DNA of 64,000 bases from Symsagittifera roscoffensis (GCF_963678635.1 NC_087063.1:76779617-76843616), one strand, 5' to 3'. Counted from the stretch's first letter, positions 43,900 through 56,846 are shown. A program made the numbers and translations. Notes: generated by a model from the letters alone, not told the origin.

Positions 43900-45570
43900 A
43901 ACTGGCCTTAAACTAACTTTCATACTATACATTTTTTTTAAAATCCGAACCTGCATGCATTTTGTTGGAATGCAACGTTAAAAAAATTTCTCTGAGATTC
44001 CTAGTTTGCCGAGTATTGGCTAAAATTTATAGGTGAGACTGAATTGGTAATTAAATATAAAATGAACATTGCCTCTCTTAAATAGCTAATATAACATAAT
44101 TTTCTTCTGATGTCAATTAAAATCATTTCAGTTTAAAAGTGAGAAATTTTTTTGACTGAAATTGAGAATGTGTTTATATGGGTGAAGACTAGTTGAATCT
44201 GTTATTTTCAATCGAAACAGGAATTGATTCATGCAAAAAATGTGTTTTCTATTCAAAATAATCCGGTTTGGCGTCGCAGGGATAATCATCCCTGCTTCAA
44301 TTTCTGATCAGCGTAATTTAAACCATGATAAGGAATGAAGCTTATATGAACTAGCGCTGTATCAGCTCCGAAATTGCGAATAAATTCTAAAATTGCCTTA
44401 AACTTTCTCTGAATGAGCGCTGTTAAATTTATTTCTGAAGTAGCGCCGAATCATTCCTGAAACATCGATGAACTCCAGAAGAGCGATAATTAATCACTGA
44501 AGCAGCGCTGATTTCCTGAACGACTTAGACACCCTGAATATTCTTTGATTCATTTATGCAATTTATATTAAACAAATCATCCTTGTTTCAGGATCATCGT
44601 CATTTCATCAATGACTAGAACCAGTTTAGTAGTGGCTCATGGTGTAAGGTCGAATCAGGGATGATCAGCCCGTCTAGGTTAACATGTTCGATTAAAAGAT
44701 ACAAGAAACCCATTTGAAAACAATTGTTGGTCATATTATCTACTTTAAGATTTGATTATTGAACTAATTCTAAAATACGCTTCAACCAAAACTGTCAAGA
44801 TAACTTTTCGATTGATATCATTTACAATCATTCCAAATAAAATTATGAAACATGCCCAATCAATTGAGAAAGCGGTTGTCTTGTATGCGCTTTCATTGAG
44901 TCTTTTTTCTCACAATTTTTTATGTTCAAACAAACATCTATTTTGATGTAATTTGAGTTTTAAAAAAAGGATTTTCTCCGTACATTATTAAACTTGAAAA
45001 AAAATATTCCATGCTCAACTTTCAGATGATGCAAAAATATGAATGCATGAAACGTTTTTCTATCTTGAGCCCCATTTTTTTTACTAACTGCTTTAAATGG
45101 TACAAAAAGAATGAATGATTGCTTCGATGATTTGATCTTTACCGCGAGAGGCGATTTTTAATGTTTTGTGGATGGCTTTGTTGAGAAATATCATAGCAGA
45201 AAAATGTTTTTCTAGTTTTTTTTGGGACCAACCAAAATTTCAGTAACACCAAAAATTCTAAATTTTTGCATTATAAAATTCCATGCATTTTTGAAATTTT
45301 TAAAAAAAAAAACTTAATTATATGCTCCATGATGACCAAACTCATGTATCGAAAACTGCTAATCTTGCTAATTTTTATGTAGTTATAACTAGCTTTATAC
45401 CATACACTTTCACGAAAAATTTCTTTTGGTTATTTTCCCTAACAGAACAAAAGTGACTAAGATCTTAGTTACTCAAAGCTTGAGACATAGGCACCAAAGA
45501 ATTAGCGGTCTTGAATGTATAACGTGTTGAAAATGACCTGAATATACACGTAAACGTCTGACTCAAAAAA
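43900..45570. repeat. diverged large duplication, unit 2
   Basis: Second copy of the block at 41820-43860, in the same orientation and about 20% shorter. The corresponding hairpin lies at about 44275-44665 (GATAATCATCCCT against AGGGATGATCAGC). No coding content. Confidence 0.7.
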
Positions 45571-48400
45571 TGTTGAAGAAGTTAAGCTTTCAAGTTTCTG
45601 GCTATTTCAAACCTTGAAGTTTCAGAGAAGCTAATTTCGTCAAATTGAAACCTTAATTTATCATTAATTGCTCGAAGCATTGAAAAATAAGCAAACAAAA
45701 CAGATAGATTTTAAGCGTTTTGAAAACAATTGCAGAAAAAGAGAAAAATTATGCATCTTTTGTGTATCGAGCATTACATTATGCACAAAAAAAATTTGTT
45801 TGAATACAAAAAACTGTTTTGCGCTTAAACAAAATACATTTTTTGTTCCGGCAAAATAAAAACTACTCGCCAGGTGTTACCATCAAAAAATGACAGTCAA
45901 ATAATAACTATTAATGGAAATTGTATGATTTCCGTTTTCTTCGCCAAACAAATTCCATTCTTTTATGGTGATACAATTACTTTTTCTAAAAAAGCCAATC
46001 GTTTCTTAAGAGTTTGAAAAAAAATGTTCAAAAGCTTGTATGATTAGCCTTTTTTATAAAAATTATTCTCTGTAATTGTATGATTCTCAATTCTTGTCAA
46101 CACGAGAAGACAAAACGGGGATGTTCCATTTTTTCATTTGAGCTGCAGGTTCCCATTTCAGCTTAGAAATCCTTGTGTAATAATTAAAATGGTACCGTTG
46201 TTACTGGGTTTGATAAAATGTCAGCTGTTTTCAATTTCATATAGTGTAAGATAAAAAAGGAACGAAAAATATCGACATTGAAATATTTTGATTTTTGAAA
46301 ATTGTTTTGACAATAGTTTTCATGAGACGGTAAAAACTGATATTTTCTTTCAATGGTGAGAGCTATCAGAGAATGGCTACCAAAATGAGCTAGACTTTTT
46401 TTTAAAAATCTGGCAGCTCTCAATTATTTTATAAGTTTTTTTTCTAAAAGCAAATATGGTTTTATTGTGTATCATTCTTCATTTTATATCAGAAAAAAAT
46501 TTTCAGGCAAGGGCAGTAAAAAGTGTTGATATACTTTCAATTTCTTATTGTCAATGAATGGAAGAAAGTGAAGGCCAATATGAATGCTGATGAGCCATAG
46601 TAGAAAATTTAGATAACTTGCGATAAACTGCCGAAAAAATATATTTGTAAAAAATCTTTTAAGTTTTTTTCGGCTTTCATGATCTTTCATAAGAGCAACC
46701 GCAAAGAATCAGTTTTGGAGTTTTTTCTTCATTTATTTCAGATCACCGAAAACATTTTGTTTTATGGCTTTAAAATCTAAGGATGAAGATCATACATAAT
46801 CAGAGTTAGATCAAATGAATTTATTTATTCAGCATTCCGATCGTTTCAATTTTCTAGAAAAAAGAATTGTTTCTTTTCAACAATGAAAACGACAAAAAAA
46901 CAGCTGCAAAATTTATGCCTTTAAAATTTTCCGAAGGCGTTTTTTTTTAAATGGGGAAGCGTACGTTTCACGCTTAAAATAACTTTTACATATCAATTGG
47001 ATGAGAAAAATGCTTCAAACCTGTCAAAAAATATGTTTTTGAAGCTATAAAAAGTCACTTATAAAAACACTGCTAGTATCAATTATGGAAACTGAAAATG
47101 AGGAGGATATCCTTAAACTGTTTTGTGATTCAAGTGTTTCATAAATTTTTTAAATTATCGAATAGACTTTTTTCAGAATGAAGGCTATAAAAAAATTAGC
47201 CAATGGAAGTGAGTGAAAATTATCTGTATAGCCCAAAAACGGATTGGAATAGAAAAAACAGTTTTCAATATTTCGCTAATAGAAATTCAACACTGCAAAA
47301 AAGTTTACGACTAGTATCTCTTTTTGAAAATATTTTTCTCTATTCATTGCGCCTAGAGTTATTATGCATTTTGTGACTCATTAATTTACGCCATCAAAGC
47401 TAATTTCTTTGCGATGATACTATAATTTATTTCGTGAAAGAAAAAAAGGGGGGGCACACTTATTGCATAAAAACAATATCTAAAAAAAATTTTTCAGCTC
47501 AAATGGCAAATTTTCATATATAACGAACGTTACTCGATCGTTTCACTCGTTCGATCATTTCACTATCTTGTTTCACATAAATCAGACTTTTCTTGACACT
47601 GGAAAAAAAAAATTTAAATTTTTTTCATATTCGATTCACGACTGAAAAAGATTCAATATGATATATTACTGAACCCATTCTGATGATTATTTTTAGTACC
47701 TTTGTTGCGTGGAAAACAAAAAACAAAAAATGAAAAAAAAACTAAAATCCCGAATACAAAATTCCTCCCCATTTTCAACGGTCGGGACAAAAAGCTTTCA
47801 TCACTATCTCAAATAGTAAAAAGTCATGGCTCAGTTATAAGTTGCTAAACCGATGATATTTTTCAGTGAAGAACGGCTGGAATAAAATTTTCGGAAAATT
47901 TTTGGAAATGTTTCCTCCATTTTTTCACGCCATCGAATTTTTTCAAGAGTTACGCACTAAATAATTCTTGGAAAAATCAATTTCAATGGGTTACAATGGC
48001 AAAAATCTTAACTTTATAATTGCTTTTCAAGACCCTTTTGAGCTTGAAAATGGGTAATAGGTGATTTCAATCGATTATTTGCAGTATTGAAAAATCCATA
48101 AAAATCCATTATAGTTCATTTTTAGATCTATGAAAAATGATTATTTTTGGTTGATATGAAATGTTTACTCAATTTTTTGCAACTTTCTGTAAAACTAGAA
48201 ATCCAACAAAGATGTTAATTCCTGTTTAAGCCCCCTACCCTCATTTATTTTAGTTTCTGTGGAGACTGACAATAAAAACCTGATCTAATAGAATCTATTA
48301 TAACCCATGAAACTCCACTGCTGGCTAGGTGAAAAATATGAAGAAAAAAATAATTGGAACTAGATCAGATAAAATTCGGCAGTTGACAAAAACGTGAGTA
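45571..48400. other. gene-free AT-rich stretch
   Basis: No gene. It contains the relative of the MCMBP-intron repeat at about 47500-47800 (AACGGTCGGGACAA end). Elsewhere I recognise nothing. Confidence 0.5.
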
Positions 48401-48404
48401 AAAC

Positions 48405-48900
48405 AGTTGTACAAATGAACAAGACTGCTCGTATCTCGGCGAAACCCTGTATGTTGTAATTTCCCTCTAAAAATTTTGAATTTCTTTTTGAAAGTTACGT
48501 TTTTTTTCGAAGTTTCAACCCAATATGCAAAACCAACGTTAGAGTGATATTATTCTCATTAAATCACGCGTTATTTGGATCAATTAGCTTGCAGCAATTC
48601 AACTTGAACGAAATTTTGAAGCCGGTTAAAAAAGCCGCTTACGCTACGACATAAGAAAACTGGTAAAAAAGGGCTTTATTTTGCCTAAATTGCCAGTAGT
48701 CTCATAATCTAATCCTCAACAATTCAGCTTCACAGAAGTAGAAAAAAAGTGATCACAGGTGAAACTTGTTTGTTTTGAAGGCTGAAGGCATCTATATTTT
48801 GGAGAGTATACTATAAGTTCTGTCAAAATTTGGTATTCGAAAGTCATTTTTAGAAAAAAAACATACTACCCGAGCACAAATATTCCGACGCTTTCTTCAA
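48405..48900. mobile_element. fold-back element fragment
   Basis: It begins with GAACAAGACTGCTCGTATCTC, which matches the centre of the 24.75-kb element. It ends with CCCGAGCACAAATATTCCGA, the complement of that element's end. The first arm is absent. Confidence 0.6.
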
Positions 48901-48965
48901 AAACTAAGACTACAAACTATTAGCGCTTGCTACCGTCAGATTAATTGCGATTTCAGCTGGCAAAG

Positions 48966-49140
48966 AGATGCATTCAGAGGCGGCACTAGGTTTTTCTCGA
49001 GGGGGGAGGGCGTATTTTCAAAAAAAAAACTGTCAATCTTTTTTTTGTAAATCGACCAAATTGGTTTTCTGAGCTCTTCCACATTTAAGACCCTATTTTG
49101 ACCAATTTTTCTGCGTCGCACGCGAACATTTAAAAAATTT
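48966..49140. mobile_element. degraded hAT-MITE left half
   Basis: GAGGCGGCACTAGGTTTTTCTCGAGG followed by a poly-A stretch, TCGACCAAATTGGTTTTCTGAGC and TTTTTCTGCGTCGCA matches the left half of the 40412 MITE in order. Confidence 0.6.
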
Positions 49141-50580
49141 TGACCAAAAACCATCATGCATTCTGAAATGTTTTTGCCTTTGCAGAAATTTATACAATCC
49201 AATTTTTCTTAAGTAGCCAATGTATAAAATTTTGGGTTCTTTTCTATTAATGGGCTCTAGTAATGAAATTATCTTTTTTTTTGTGAAAAGAAGCTCTGCG
49301 ACCAAAATGAGCCCAAATTTTCAGCAAGTACAATTTTAACTGGCAAGATTGGAGTCGGAAAGGCTGTTTCGTGGATAAAATAAATTCAACGTTACGAAAA
49401 ATGGTCAGTTGCGTAATGTATTGCAGTGTACATTTAAATGGCGAAAATTTAAACTGGAGGCAACAAGATTAGAGGATGTTTTCATTGACAAAATGTAAGG
49501 CGAAAGAGAATGCTGGCTATTGCTGATAAATGGATCAAGTTAATCATTTGTTATCGAAAAAAAAACTTACCTCTTTATGATGCAGATGCAACTTTCTTCT
49601 CAATTTAAAATTCAAAACAGAAGACATAAAAAGATATTAAATTTTTAAGCTACAACTCAGCGCTAATATTTGACGCCTTTTCCTATTTTTCCAATTTTCA
49701 CCGTTAGGTAATTACTTCCTCTTCTTGTAAAAAATACACGATAGAAATTTAGTACCTTCAGCGACAAAAATTGAATGCCTGATTATAGAAAAAATAGAGG
49801 TCGAATGCCTCAAAATAATACTTTAAACATAACAAGTATCATTCTAAGGCAATCAATTTTAAAAAGTCAACTATGAAAAAAATCTCGCTTAGAGGCTCAT
49901 TTTGTGTTTATGGGGTTGTTCGAATCAAGCAAAAGCTATTATTTTTTGTCCTGTTGTTATTTTCGACTTACTTGCTTTTCGGTTTATAGGTCTGCTGGCT
50001 TGTCGAAGTGACTTCAGGCGGGTTGAAGGAAGGTACCAATTGATTGATTTTAAATGCAGTCAAAGCACTTTTACGTGTCTTATTCAGCAGTGCTTCTTGT
50101 CTTGTTTGCTGCGTCGTTTTGCCAATATAAAAATTTTAAAAAAATAACCAGTACAATTTTATTTATGCAGCCGTTTCCCTTCTTCAAGGATTGGGTTAAT
50201 TTAACTATAATATATCGGACCACTGCTTATTTTCTCTGTTTTTCAATAACTTGGTTTGCCTGAATTACCACCCTAATAAGGAAGTCTGCGTCAATAATCG
50301 AGCTGATAAAACCCTGATTTGAAAGATGGACTGAAAATAGCAGCCTATGTTCCGCTAAAATTAGCACAAGATGTCCATAGCTAACAATTATATTTCTTTT
50401 TTTGTCTACAAATCGTATTTTTTTTTCAATTTCAAAGCAGCAACTGGTTTTTTTTTTTTTTTCAATTTGGTATTGATGAAAAAACACCGGATATGAAAGA
50501 GATGAACAACAGTATTTATTACCTTTGAAACTCAACACAATTGATAATTTTTTAAAAAGAGGGCTAAAAATGAGGTTTTC
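49141..50580. other. AT-rich spacer, nothing recognised
   Basis: This stretch separates two MITE halves of the same orientation (48966-49140 and 50585-50700). It may be an insertion into one old MITE, but its ends show no clear terminal repeats. Confidence 0.35.
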
Positions 50581-50584
50581 AGAT

Positions 50585-50700
50585 CTTTGAACAAAAAAAT
50601 ATCTTGGCACCAAAGGAGCCTTCATAAAAATTTGAAGTTGTCAGCCAAAAATGATTGTTGTAAAATTATCTCAAAGAGGGTCCCTTTGGATAGTTTTGCA
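50585..50700. mobile_element. degraded hAT-MITE right half
   Basis: TCTTGGCACCAAAGGAGCC, GTCAGCCAAAAATGATT and AGAGGGTCCCTTTGG follow the order of the right half of the 40412 MITE. The terminal inverted repeat itself is lost. Confidence 0.6.
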
Positions 50701-50869
50701 ACCAGAGTTCATACTTCTGAAAGAAACTAACTCTAAATATTCCAAAAAAAAAATTGGTGAGTATAGTCAACTTGAGAATGAAGATAAAAATACTTTTTCA
50801 TTGCACAATTTTTATTCACTGAGGGCTGGAAATGTTCAAAATGACACTGCGTACCTCGTCAACTAAACC

Positions 50870-52048
50870 TGTTGGTACAATTTGCATAATATGTAGTACG
50901 GATGCACTAAATCTATTTGTTAGGCTTTTTTTATTTTACTACTTTTATCAGAAATTTTTTGCCGCCAAAAAACTACGTTATTTTTTGTAGAATTGTTGAT
51001 TCTACTGTATTACGTCCCATTGTAGTCTAAGCCTAACATTGATTACAAAAGTGAACTCCGAATTAGCAAGAGTTTAGAAGAATTGGTTGCTCTTCCAGAA
51101 AATAAGGGTGGAACCAAATCGGCAAACTACCCCACCCCCAAAACGGAACTAACAAAGAAAACTTTGTTAGGATGATTTGACCTGGGCCTACAAAAAACGG
51201 GACCCCTCAGGCCCATGGTCAACGGAAGTGCAAGTAGCCCTATCTGATCTTGGTAACTAGTGGTTTGAACGGGACCAAATTTTAGTATGTAATAGACCTC
51301 GTTAAGGGAAGCTTAAGTTTAGAACCCCAGACTAACCCGATACCTACTTCCGGTGATATAAACTTAAAAAAATAGAACCTACCCCTATTTTCCGAAGTCG
51401 TTTCTCGGCCCCCACTGAACGCAGGGAGCCAAAAGTTTGGGATATGATTGGTAGTGGCAAGATACATCATGTATTGTAATTTGAACCATTTTCTATTGGA
51501 TCGGAAGCTAATAGCACTGTGAAAAACAACCCTTTAGACCGGAAATAGCCTATTTCAAAAAATAATGAACGCGAGCAAATTGACTTTATAGCGGCAAAAG
51601 ATACTAGATACAAACCCCAAAAAAAGATTTTCGCGAACAAAAACCCTTCGATGACTTCTTCCGGTGTTAATGGCCTTTTCCTGTGAAAAGTGATAAAGGA
51701 CATTAGAAATGACCACCAAAATGTGAGATTGACCCCGAGTGACACCGGTGTGACCTTTAAATGACCTTTTGGTGTTTATGACCAATACAACATTAAAAAA
51801 ACCCAAAAATAACAGCGGAAAGTGACTTATCCCCTAGCTCTTGTGGCTCTTTTTTCCACAAATGGTTTCAAATCTGGGTTTCGTTCTCTGCTCATTCAAA
51901 AGCCTCTAAGAACCTATCTATAAGATCTAACCCCGTGAATGCAAACTCGCCTAATTCTGGTATGCCACTAAAACTACTAGCTTGAATTCTAGTATAGGGA
52001 GAGGTGAAGCAAATGGATTTTTGTAAGTTATTTTAGTTCAATTTATCA
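50870..52048. other. region downstream of the unrecognised gene, unassigned
   Basis: Between about 51050 and 51830 the base composition is less AT-rich than its surroundings (CCCCACCCCCAAAACGG, CCCCTCAGGCCCATGG), but no frame is long or familiar. It may be an old insertion of unknown type. Confidence 0.4.
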
Positions 52049-54162
52049 TCAGTGCAGTTTGAAAGATCCCCTGTGGTTTTTGTGCATGTCGTCCAGGTAC
52101 CTCGTCATGGGACTGTTTACGTGGGGGAATCTGTCAGGGTTCTCGGCAGTGTAGATTGGGGGCAGGGCACTGTCTGTGCCCCAGCTGCGGGGGGTTAGTG
52201 TCCAGGGACGTCCCTTGTAGGGCAGCATTTCACGCAGGGTCGACCATGAGACGTCCCTAGTTATAAACAAAGTTTCCAGTGCCTGCAGTTTTTATAAATT
52301 ACGCAATCCTTCCTATTGGTTTGATTTGGTGCTCAATCGTTTAATGCGTTCATTGATACAGTGCTGATTTAAATTAACCGGACAAAACGCATTAAACTTG
52401 AAATTTAAAACGCATTTTTCTCAAATTGGGTTGAGTTTAGGTGAAAACTTATGAAGACAAAACTTGCTTAGAGTTTTAGCAGAATTAATATGGTGTAATT
52501 TGTTTTGCGAAATTCGGGTCCAAAAATTTACCACAAAAATGGGTCATTTTGGCTTTTCTTAGTTAATCAAAAATTACGCCAAAAATACCCAGTCGATCAC
52601 AGACAAAATTATATCAAAGTGAGCCCCTTACATAGCTCAACAAACTTTAAGAAGGGTAAAATCTCCAAAAAAAATTGCATATTGTTTAAAAATTGTTTTT
52701 AAATAAAAAGTTGGTATTTTATATAGTAAAAATGACCTATTTTGTCTATCAAACAAAAATAAATTAACTTATACAATATTTTGGAGATTATACCCTTTTA
52801 AAGTTTGTTGAGCTACGTAAGGGGCTCACTTTGATATAATTTTGTCTGTGATCGACTGGGTATTTTTGGCGTAATTTTTGATTAACTAAGAAAAGCCAAA
52901 ATGACCCATTTTTGGGGTAAATTTTTGGACCCGAATTTCGCAAAACAAATTACACCATATTAATTCTGCTAAGACTCTAAGCAAGTTTTGTCTTCATAAG
53001 TTTTCACCTAAACTCAACCCAATTTGAGAAAAATGCGTTTTAAATTTCAAGTTTGACGCGTTTTGTCCGGTTAATTTAAATCAGCACTGTATATTTGACT
53101 CCATATATGTTATTATGATATATGTTATTTATTACTCCAAAATGAAGTAGATTGCATTTGAATAAAGGCATTAACTAGACGCCTAAAATAGAAATAACGA
53201 AATCTTCGAGAAATTGATTCATTTTTTAATTTTTACAAACTGCTTCAATCTTTACAAACAGTAATAAACCTAAATGGAGAGTTTTTTGACATATCCTACA
53301 ATTTTTGTTCATCAAGTAAAAAGCTTCGAGCAACTTTTAAAAGTTTAAAATAGCTATAAAAGTTTTAAGAGAAATGCAGAATAAAAGAAGGACTGTCCTA
53401 ACACAAACTATTAGGTAGATCTTTTGCGAATCTTGCCAAAAAAACATTAACTGACATCAAATCTAACCAAGAGTGCTAGTAGATACTATAATCAGGGTAA
53501 AAACAGCAGCTCTATGAACTAAGCTGAATCAACTCGTGCTTTGGTCCTTCCTGAACAGTTTTCCGAGTTCACCTCCATTGACCGAAAAAGCTAATTATAC
53601 AAATATACACTTAGTCAATGGAAAAGGGCTACAAATTTGAAATAAGAGCCATAAAAATTCCATTTGTTTTAACGAAATCAGTTTGGTTTTAACTAATCTT
53701 AACAATAGTTTTTGCTGAAGCTTACCTTGTACTGGGATTAGAGGCAGCTGGTCTTATTTCCTCGTGAGCTCTCGTGAACTTGGCCAGAGACGGAGTGGAT
53801 AGCGGGGGTACGAAAAAGGGCCTAGGCTCCGGCCAGGGCCTCGGAGTGTACAACTTCTCTCTCGGAGTCGGCACTAGATGTCGCGGATCCCGAGTGTCGA
53901 GTCGTTTCCGAACCCACACTATCTCTCGCGACGAATCATTTACGACATCTTTTTTCTCAGAATCCGACGAGTCTTCTTGTTTTTTCTTCTCGTCGTCTAT
54001 ATTTTCACTTGAGAGATCCAGCACGTCTTGTTTGTTCAACTGGGAAAGTTCGATTTCATTTTTGAGTCGTCTTTCTGCTTTTTCGAAATCGAATTCTTTC
54101 TTCGATTCTTGCCAGTAAAACAACTTATAGGACCCAAAGTTTCCCAAACAAGCAGATGTCAT
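52049..54162 (-). CDS. unrecognised protein, two exons, 214 residues
   Basis: Minus-strand exons are 54162-53726 and 52256-52049. The donor ACAAG/GTAAGC is near-perfect, the acceptor is TTATAACTAG/GGAC, and phase 2 joins to give ...NPSTRDVSWSTL. I do not recognise the family. The N terminus (MTSACLGNFGSYKLFYWQ) leads into a charged helix (FEKAERRLKNEIELSQL), then an acidic Asp/Ser/Lys stretch (DDEKKKQEDSSDSEKK). The second half is rich in Pro, Arg and Trp: RLDTRDPRHLVPTPRE, RPWPEPRPFFVPP, YKGRPWTLTPRSWGTD, and near the end FPHVNSPMTRYLDDM. No signal peptide or membrane segment is seen. Such Pro/Trp/Arg-rich extended proteins include ciliary microtubule inner proteins, but this is only a loose likeness. 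The codon pattern is clean with no stops, so the gene is probably real. The start is the first ATG after an acceptor at 54230. Confidence 0.75.
52359..53089. mobile_element. Tc1/mariner-like palindromic MITE
   Basis: The 731-bp element starts CAGTGCTGATTTAAATTAAC and ends with the inverse. It is flanked by TA on both sides (52357-52358 and 53090-53091), as expected for Tc1/mariner insertion. Its arms of about 320 bp are almost perfect inverted copies (shared strings include TCGATCACAGACAAAATTAT and CAAGTTTTGTCTTCATAAG on the other arm), around a centre of about 100 bp. There is no transposase gene. It sits in the intron of the unrecognised gene. Confidence 0.9.
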
Positions 54163-54229
54163 TTTTAAGCGGCGCAATTAATAATTTAAACGCCAGATTA
54201 TTATTCTGTTGTGTCGCTCAGAACAAATG

Positions 54230-54243
54230 CTGCAAAAAAAAAC
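54230..54243 (-). promoter_or_regulatory. unpaired 3' splice acceptor upstream of the unrecognised gene
   Basis: On the minus strand a run of T followed by GCAG (AG at 54231-54230) lies 67 nt before the ATG at 54162, with no ATG in between. This is the same layout as in the other genes. Confidence 0.5.
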
Positions 54244-55605
54244 GTTATAATCCTCTGCAATAGGATTCAAATGAATATTTGTGAAGCTTATGTCTATTTT
54301 TGAAACATGGTTGTTTATCTGCTGGTCGCTGTGTATTTTTTCGTGCTCCGGTTATATAAGACCAGTTTGAAAGTACACCTGTTATTTTGATTTAATAGAC
54401 CATCACAAAGCAATATACCAGCAGGTATAGTGAATCCAGTTGCCATTCAAAGCTAAACTGGCTCAAATTAAACACGAGCTCTTCAAAATTTAAAAAGCAG
54501 TTGAGAAAAAAAATGCTAGATAAGCCAAACAGATTGAATTTAAGAATAAAAATTAACCAGATTTCAAGGCTATCTTTGTCAACATTTCAAATTTTAGTCA
54601 AAACGCTTTTATCTTTAATTTCTATAACAATGAGTACGCTTACAAAATAAAGTCGCTTAAAGTTTCTGGGATCAGAAAGAGGCTAAATATCGTTGCTTAT
54701 AAACATAAGTTATCTTATTTTTAAAAATAAGGCCCAAGCCGCCTCCATTATTAGGAAATATTGTTTTTCTTCTGATAATAATGTAATTCACAAAACAATT
54801 GACTACTGAATCTAACAAAATTTTTAGAAAAGCAAGAAAAGCCAATTGATTGTTAAGCTCTGAGTTACAGTAGTTTGTCCAAAATGGTCCGAAGCGCTCC
54901 GAACGGTTAAAAAAACCGAAACACCAAAAAAAGTCGACCTTGGAAATGCTAAATTACAATTGAAAATTTTTTAACCGGAGAAATGCGAGTAGCACAAAGA
55001 AAACAGAACCTCTCCCAATAATCGCAACAAGCTCTATATGATGTTTACTAAGAGTGACAAGTGCTTTCGAATAGCCTCTCTTGTTTTTTAGTAATTTATC
55101 GTAGGTTATATGTCTCTTCTTATATCGTCATTTGTTTTGACAAAACTTATATAAAAAACAATAGTTAGGAAAGAGTATGAATTGATTTGATGGATAGTTA
55201 AATATAAATGATGTGAAAAATTAATGAACAATTGCCTTTTTTTCCAACAGGCATGGAATCAATACCTAGTTTTCTACAATTAAACTAATCTTTATTTGTC
55301 TGCAATCTGCGTCTAGATTGCTGCCTGATTGGTCCTCCTATTGTCTCTCAGAGTGTTGGGTCAGCAGTTCTTCTAGACTCGTGTTGCTGCATTTGTTTTT
55401 CCGAAACTTATAAGAACTCTATGATTTTACCCTAATAACTTTATTAAATAAGTACAGAAAAAGAAAGAAATAAAATTATTCAGTATATTATTAATTCGAC
55501 TGATCGAAATGAGAGTGGGAATTAAAAAAAATTAAAACTTAAGACAGGTTCAATCTAAAATCACGAAAACTTCAAAGTACCTTTGTCTGATTCTAATCTT
55601 CATAG
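54244..55605. other. upstream region, nothing recognised
   Basis: AT-rich sequence without genes. A TATA-like string (TTATATAAG, plus strand 54351) lies about 190 nt upstream of the minus-strand start; its relevance is unknown. Confidence 0.45.
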
Positions 55606-55760
55606 ACTATAACTAATCAGATATCTGTTTTATTTTCCGGTCTTTGGGAAGTTTGCAGTAAACTCATTTTTGAGCTCTGAAACTTTAAAAGAGTATTTAA
55701 CCAATCAGTTTTTCATTTGCAGGTGCTCTTTTCTTTGCGTCTTTCCTAGGCAATTTTAAG
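55606..55760. repeat. older partial copy of the 3.3-kb unit start
   Basis: ATATCTGTTTTATTTTCCGGTC and GGGAAGTTTGCAGTAAAC, then a poly-pyrimidine stretch, resemble the starts of both larger units (near 55900 and 59035). The copy is short and diverged. Confidence 0.6.
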
Positions 55761-56846
55761 ATCTTCCAAAAACAAAAAAAAAACAAAAAGAAAGCATTAA
55801 AATATTATGAAAAAAAAATTAACTCGACTGAGCAAATGAAAAACAAGAAGGCGTGGTAGTTTTTGTTCAATTTTCATCTTCACAACGTTTGTTTTGCGGA
55901 TATCTATTCTACCTTCCGTTTTTTGGGAAATTTTCAGTAGACAAAGTTTTCAGCATTCTAACTTTAAAACTGCGTTTTTCAATCAATCTTTGATTTGCAT
56001 GCGAGCTTTTTTCGTGTTTTTGATAGGCCGCAAAAGGACCAGTTGCTCATCCGTTTGTGGTCTGTTTTTCAAGGCAGGACATTTTTTAACCGGTCAGCCT
56101 CTATGGTTTCGGTTAAACGTTTAAAGAAGATTTTATATTTAAAACTGAAAAAAACTGTAAAAAAATGAGTGAAATAATTGGAACCATTGGTTTCTTTTCT
56201 CTTTTTTTTCTCTTCAGTGCTTTTTTTCATTCTTCGTGAAATTGATATCATGGAAGTGTTTGATCCAATTGATACTCGCCATCTTGATTTCAGTAGCACT
56301 CATCATCATCAAATCCAGATTCAATTTGTGTTTATAGTTGATGGATTTGATTCTACTGGTACTGTTCTCGTTGGTTAGAACAGCAAAAAAAACATTTGCT
56401 ATCTTTATCTTAATCTTCTCATGATATTGTGTAGTTAAGCTGAGAGTTTCCAGTTCAGAACCGTTTCAAACTCTATGCTCAATGTCATTACACAGATCTA
56501 TTTTCTGTTTGCGAAAAACGATGAAATTATGCAAAATTTGTGTCTTACACAAGCTAACATTGGTTGTTTTTTGCAATCTTCTCGCTTCAAATATTGGTAA
56601 ATTTTGTGTTCCTCTACGATGAAAAGCAGAAAAATAAAACAATTCCTTAGTTACAACCTGCCCATAATATTTTTAACAAAGCAAACAGCTTTACAAACTT
56701 GTTCGTGTCAACTAAATATATTTATATAAAGCTATAAATACTCAAAACACTGTAATTAGTTTGACACTATTTTCGTCAGAGTAAGATACAGTTTTTATTC
56801 AAATCTGATACAAAACAGAAAATTTTTGAACTACAATCAAGCCAAT

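Noticed and set aside
41820-45570. CRISPR-like array suggested by the repeated AGCGCTGAATCA motif
   Set aside because: Spacing is irregular, the motifs are diverged, and the context is a eukaryotic genome.
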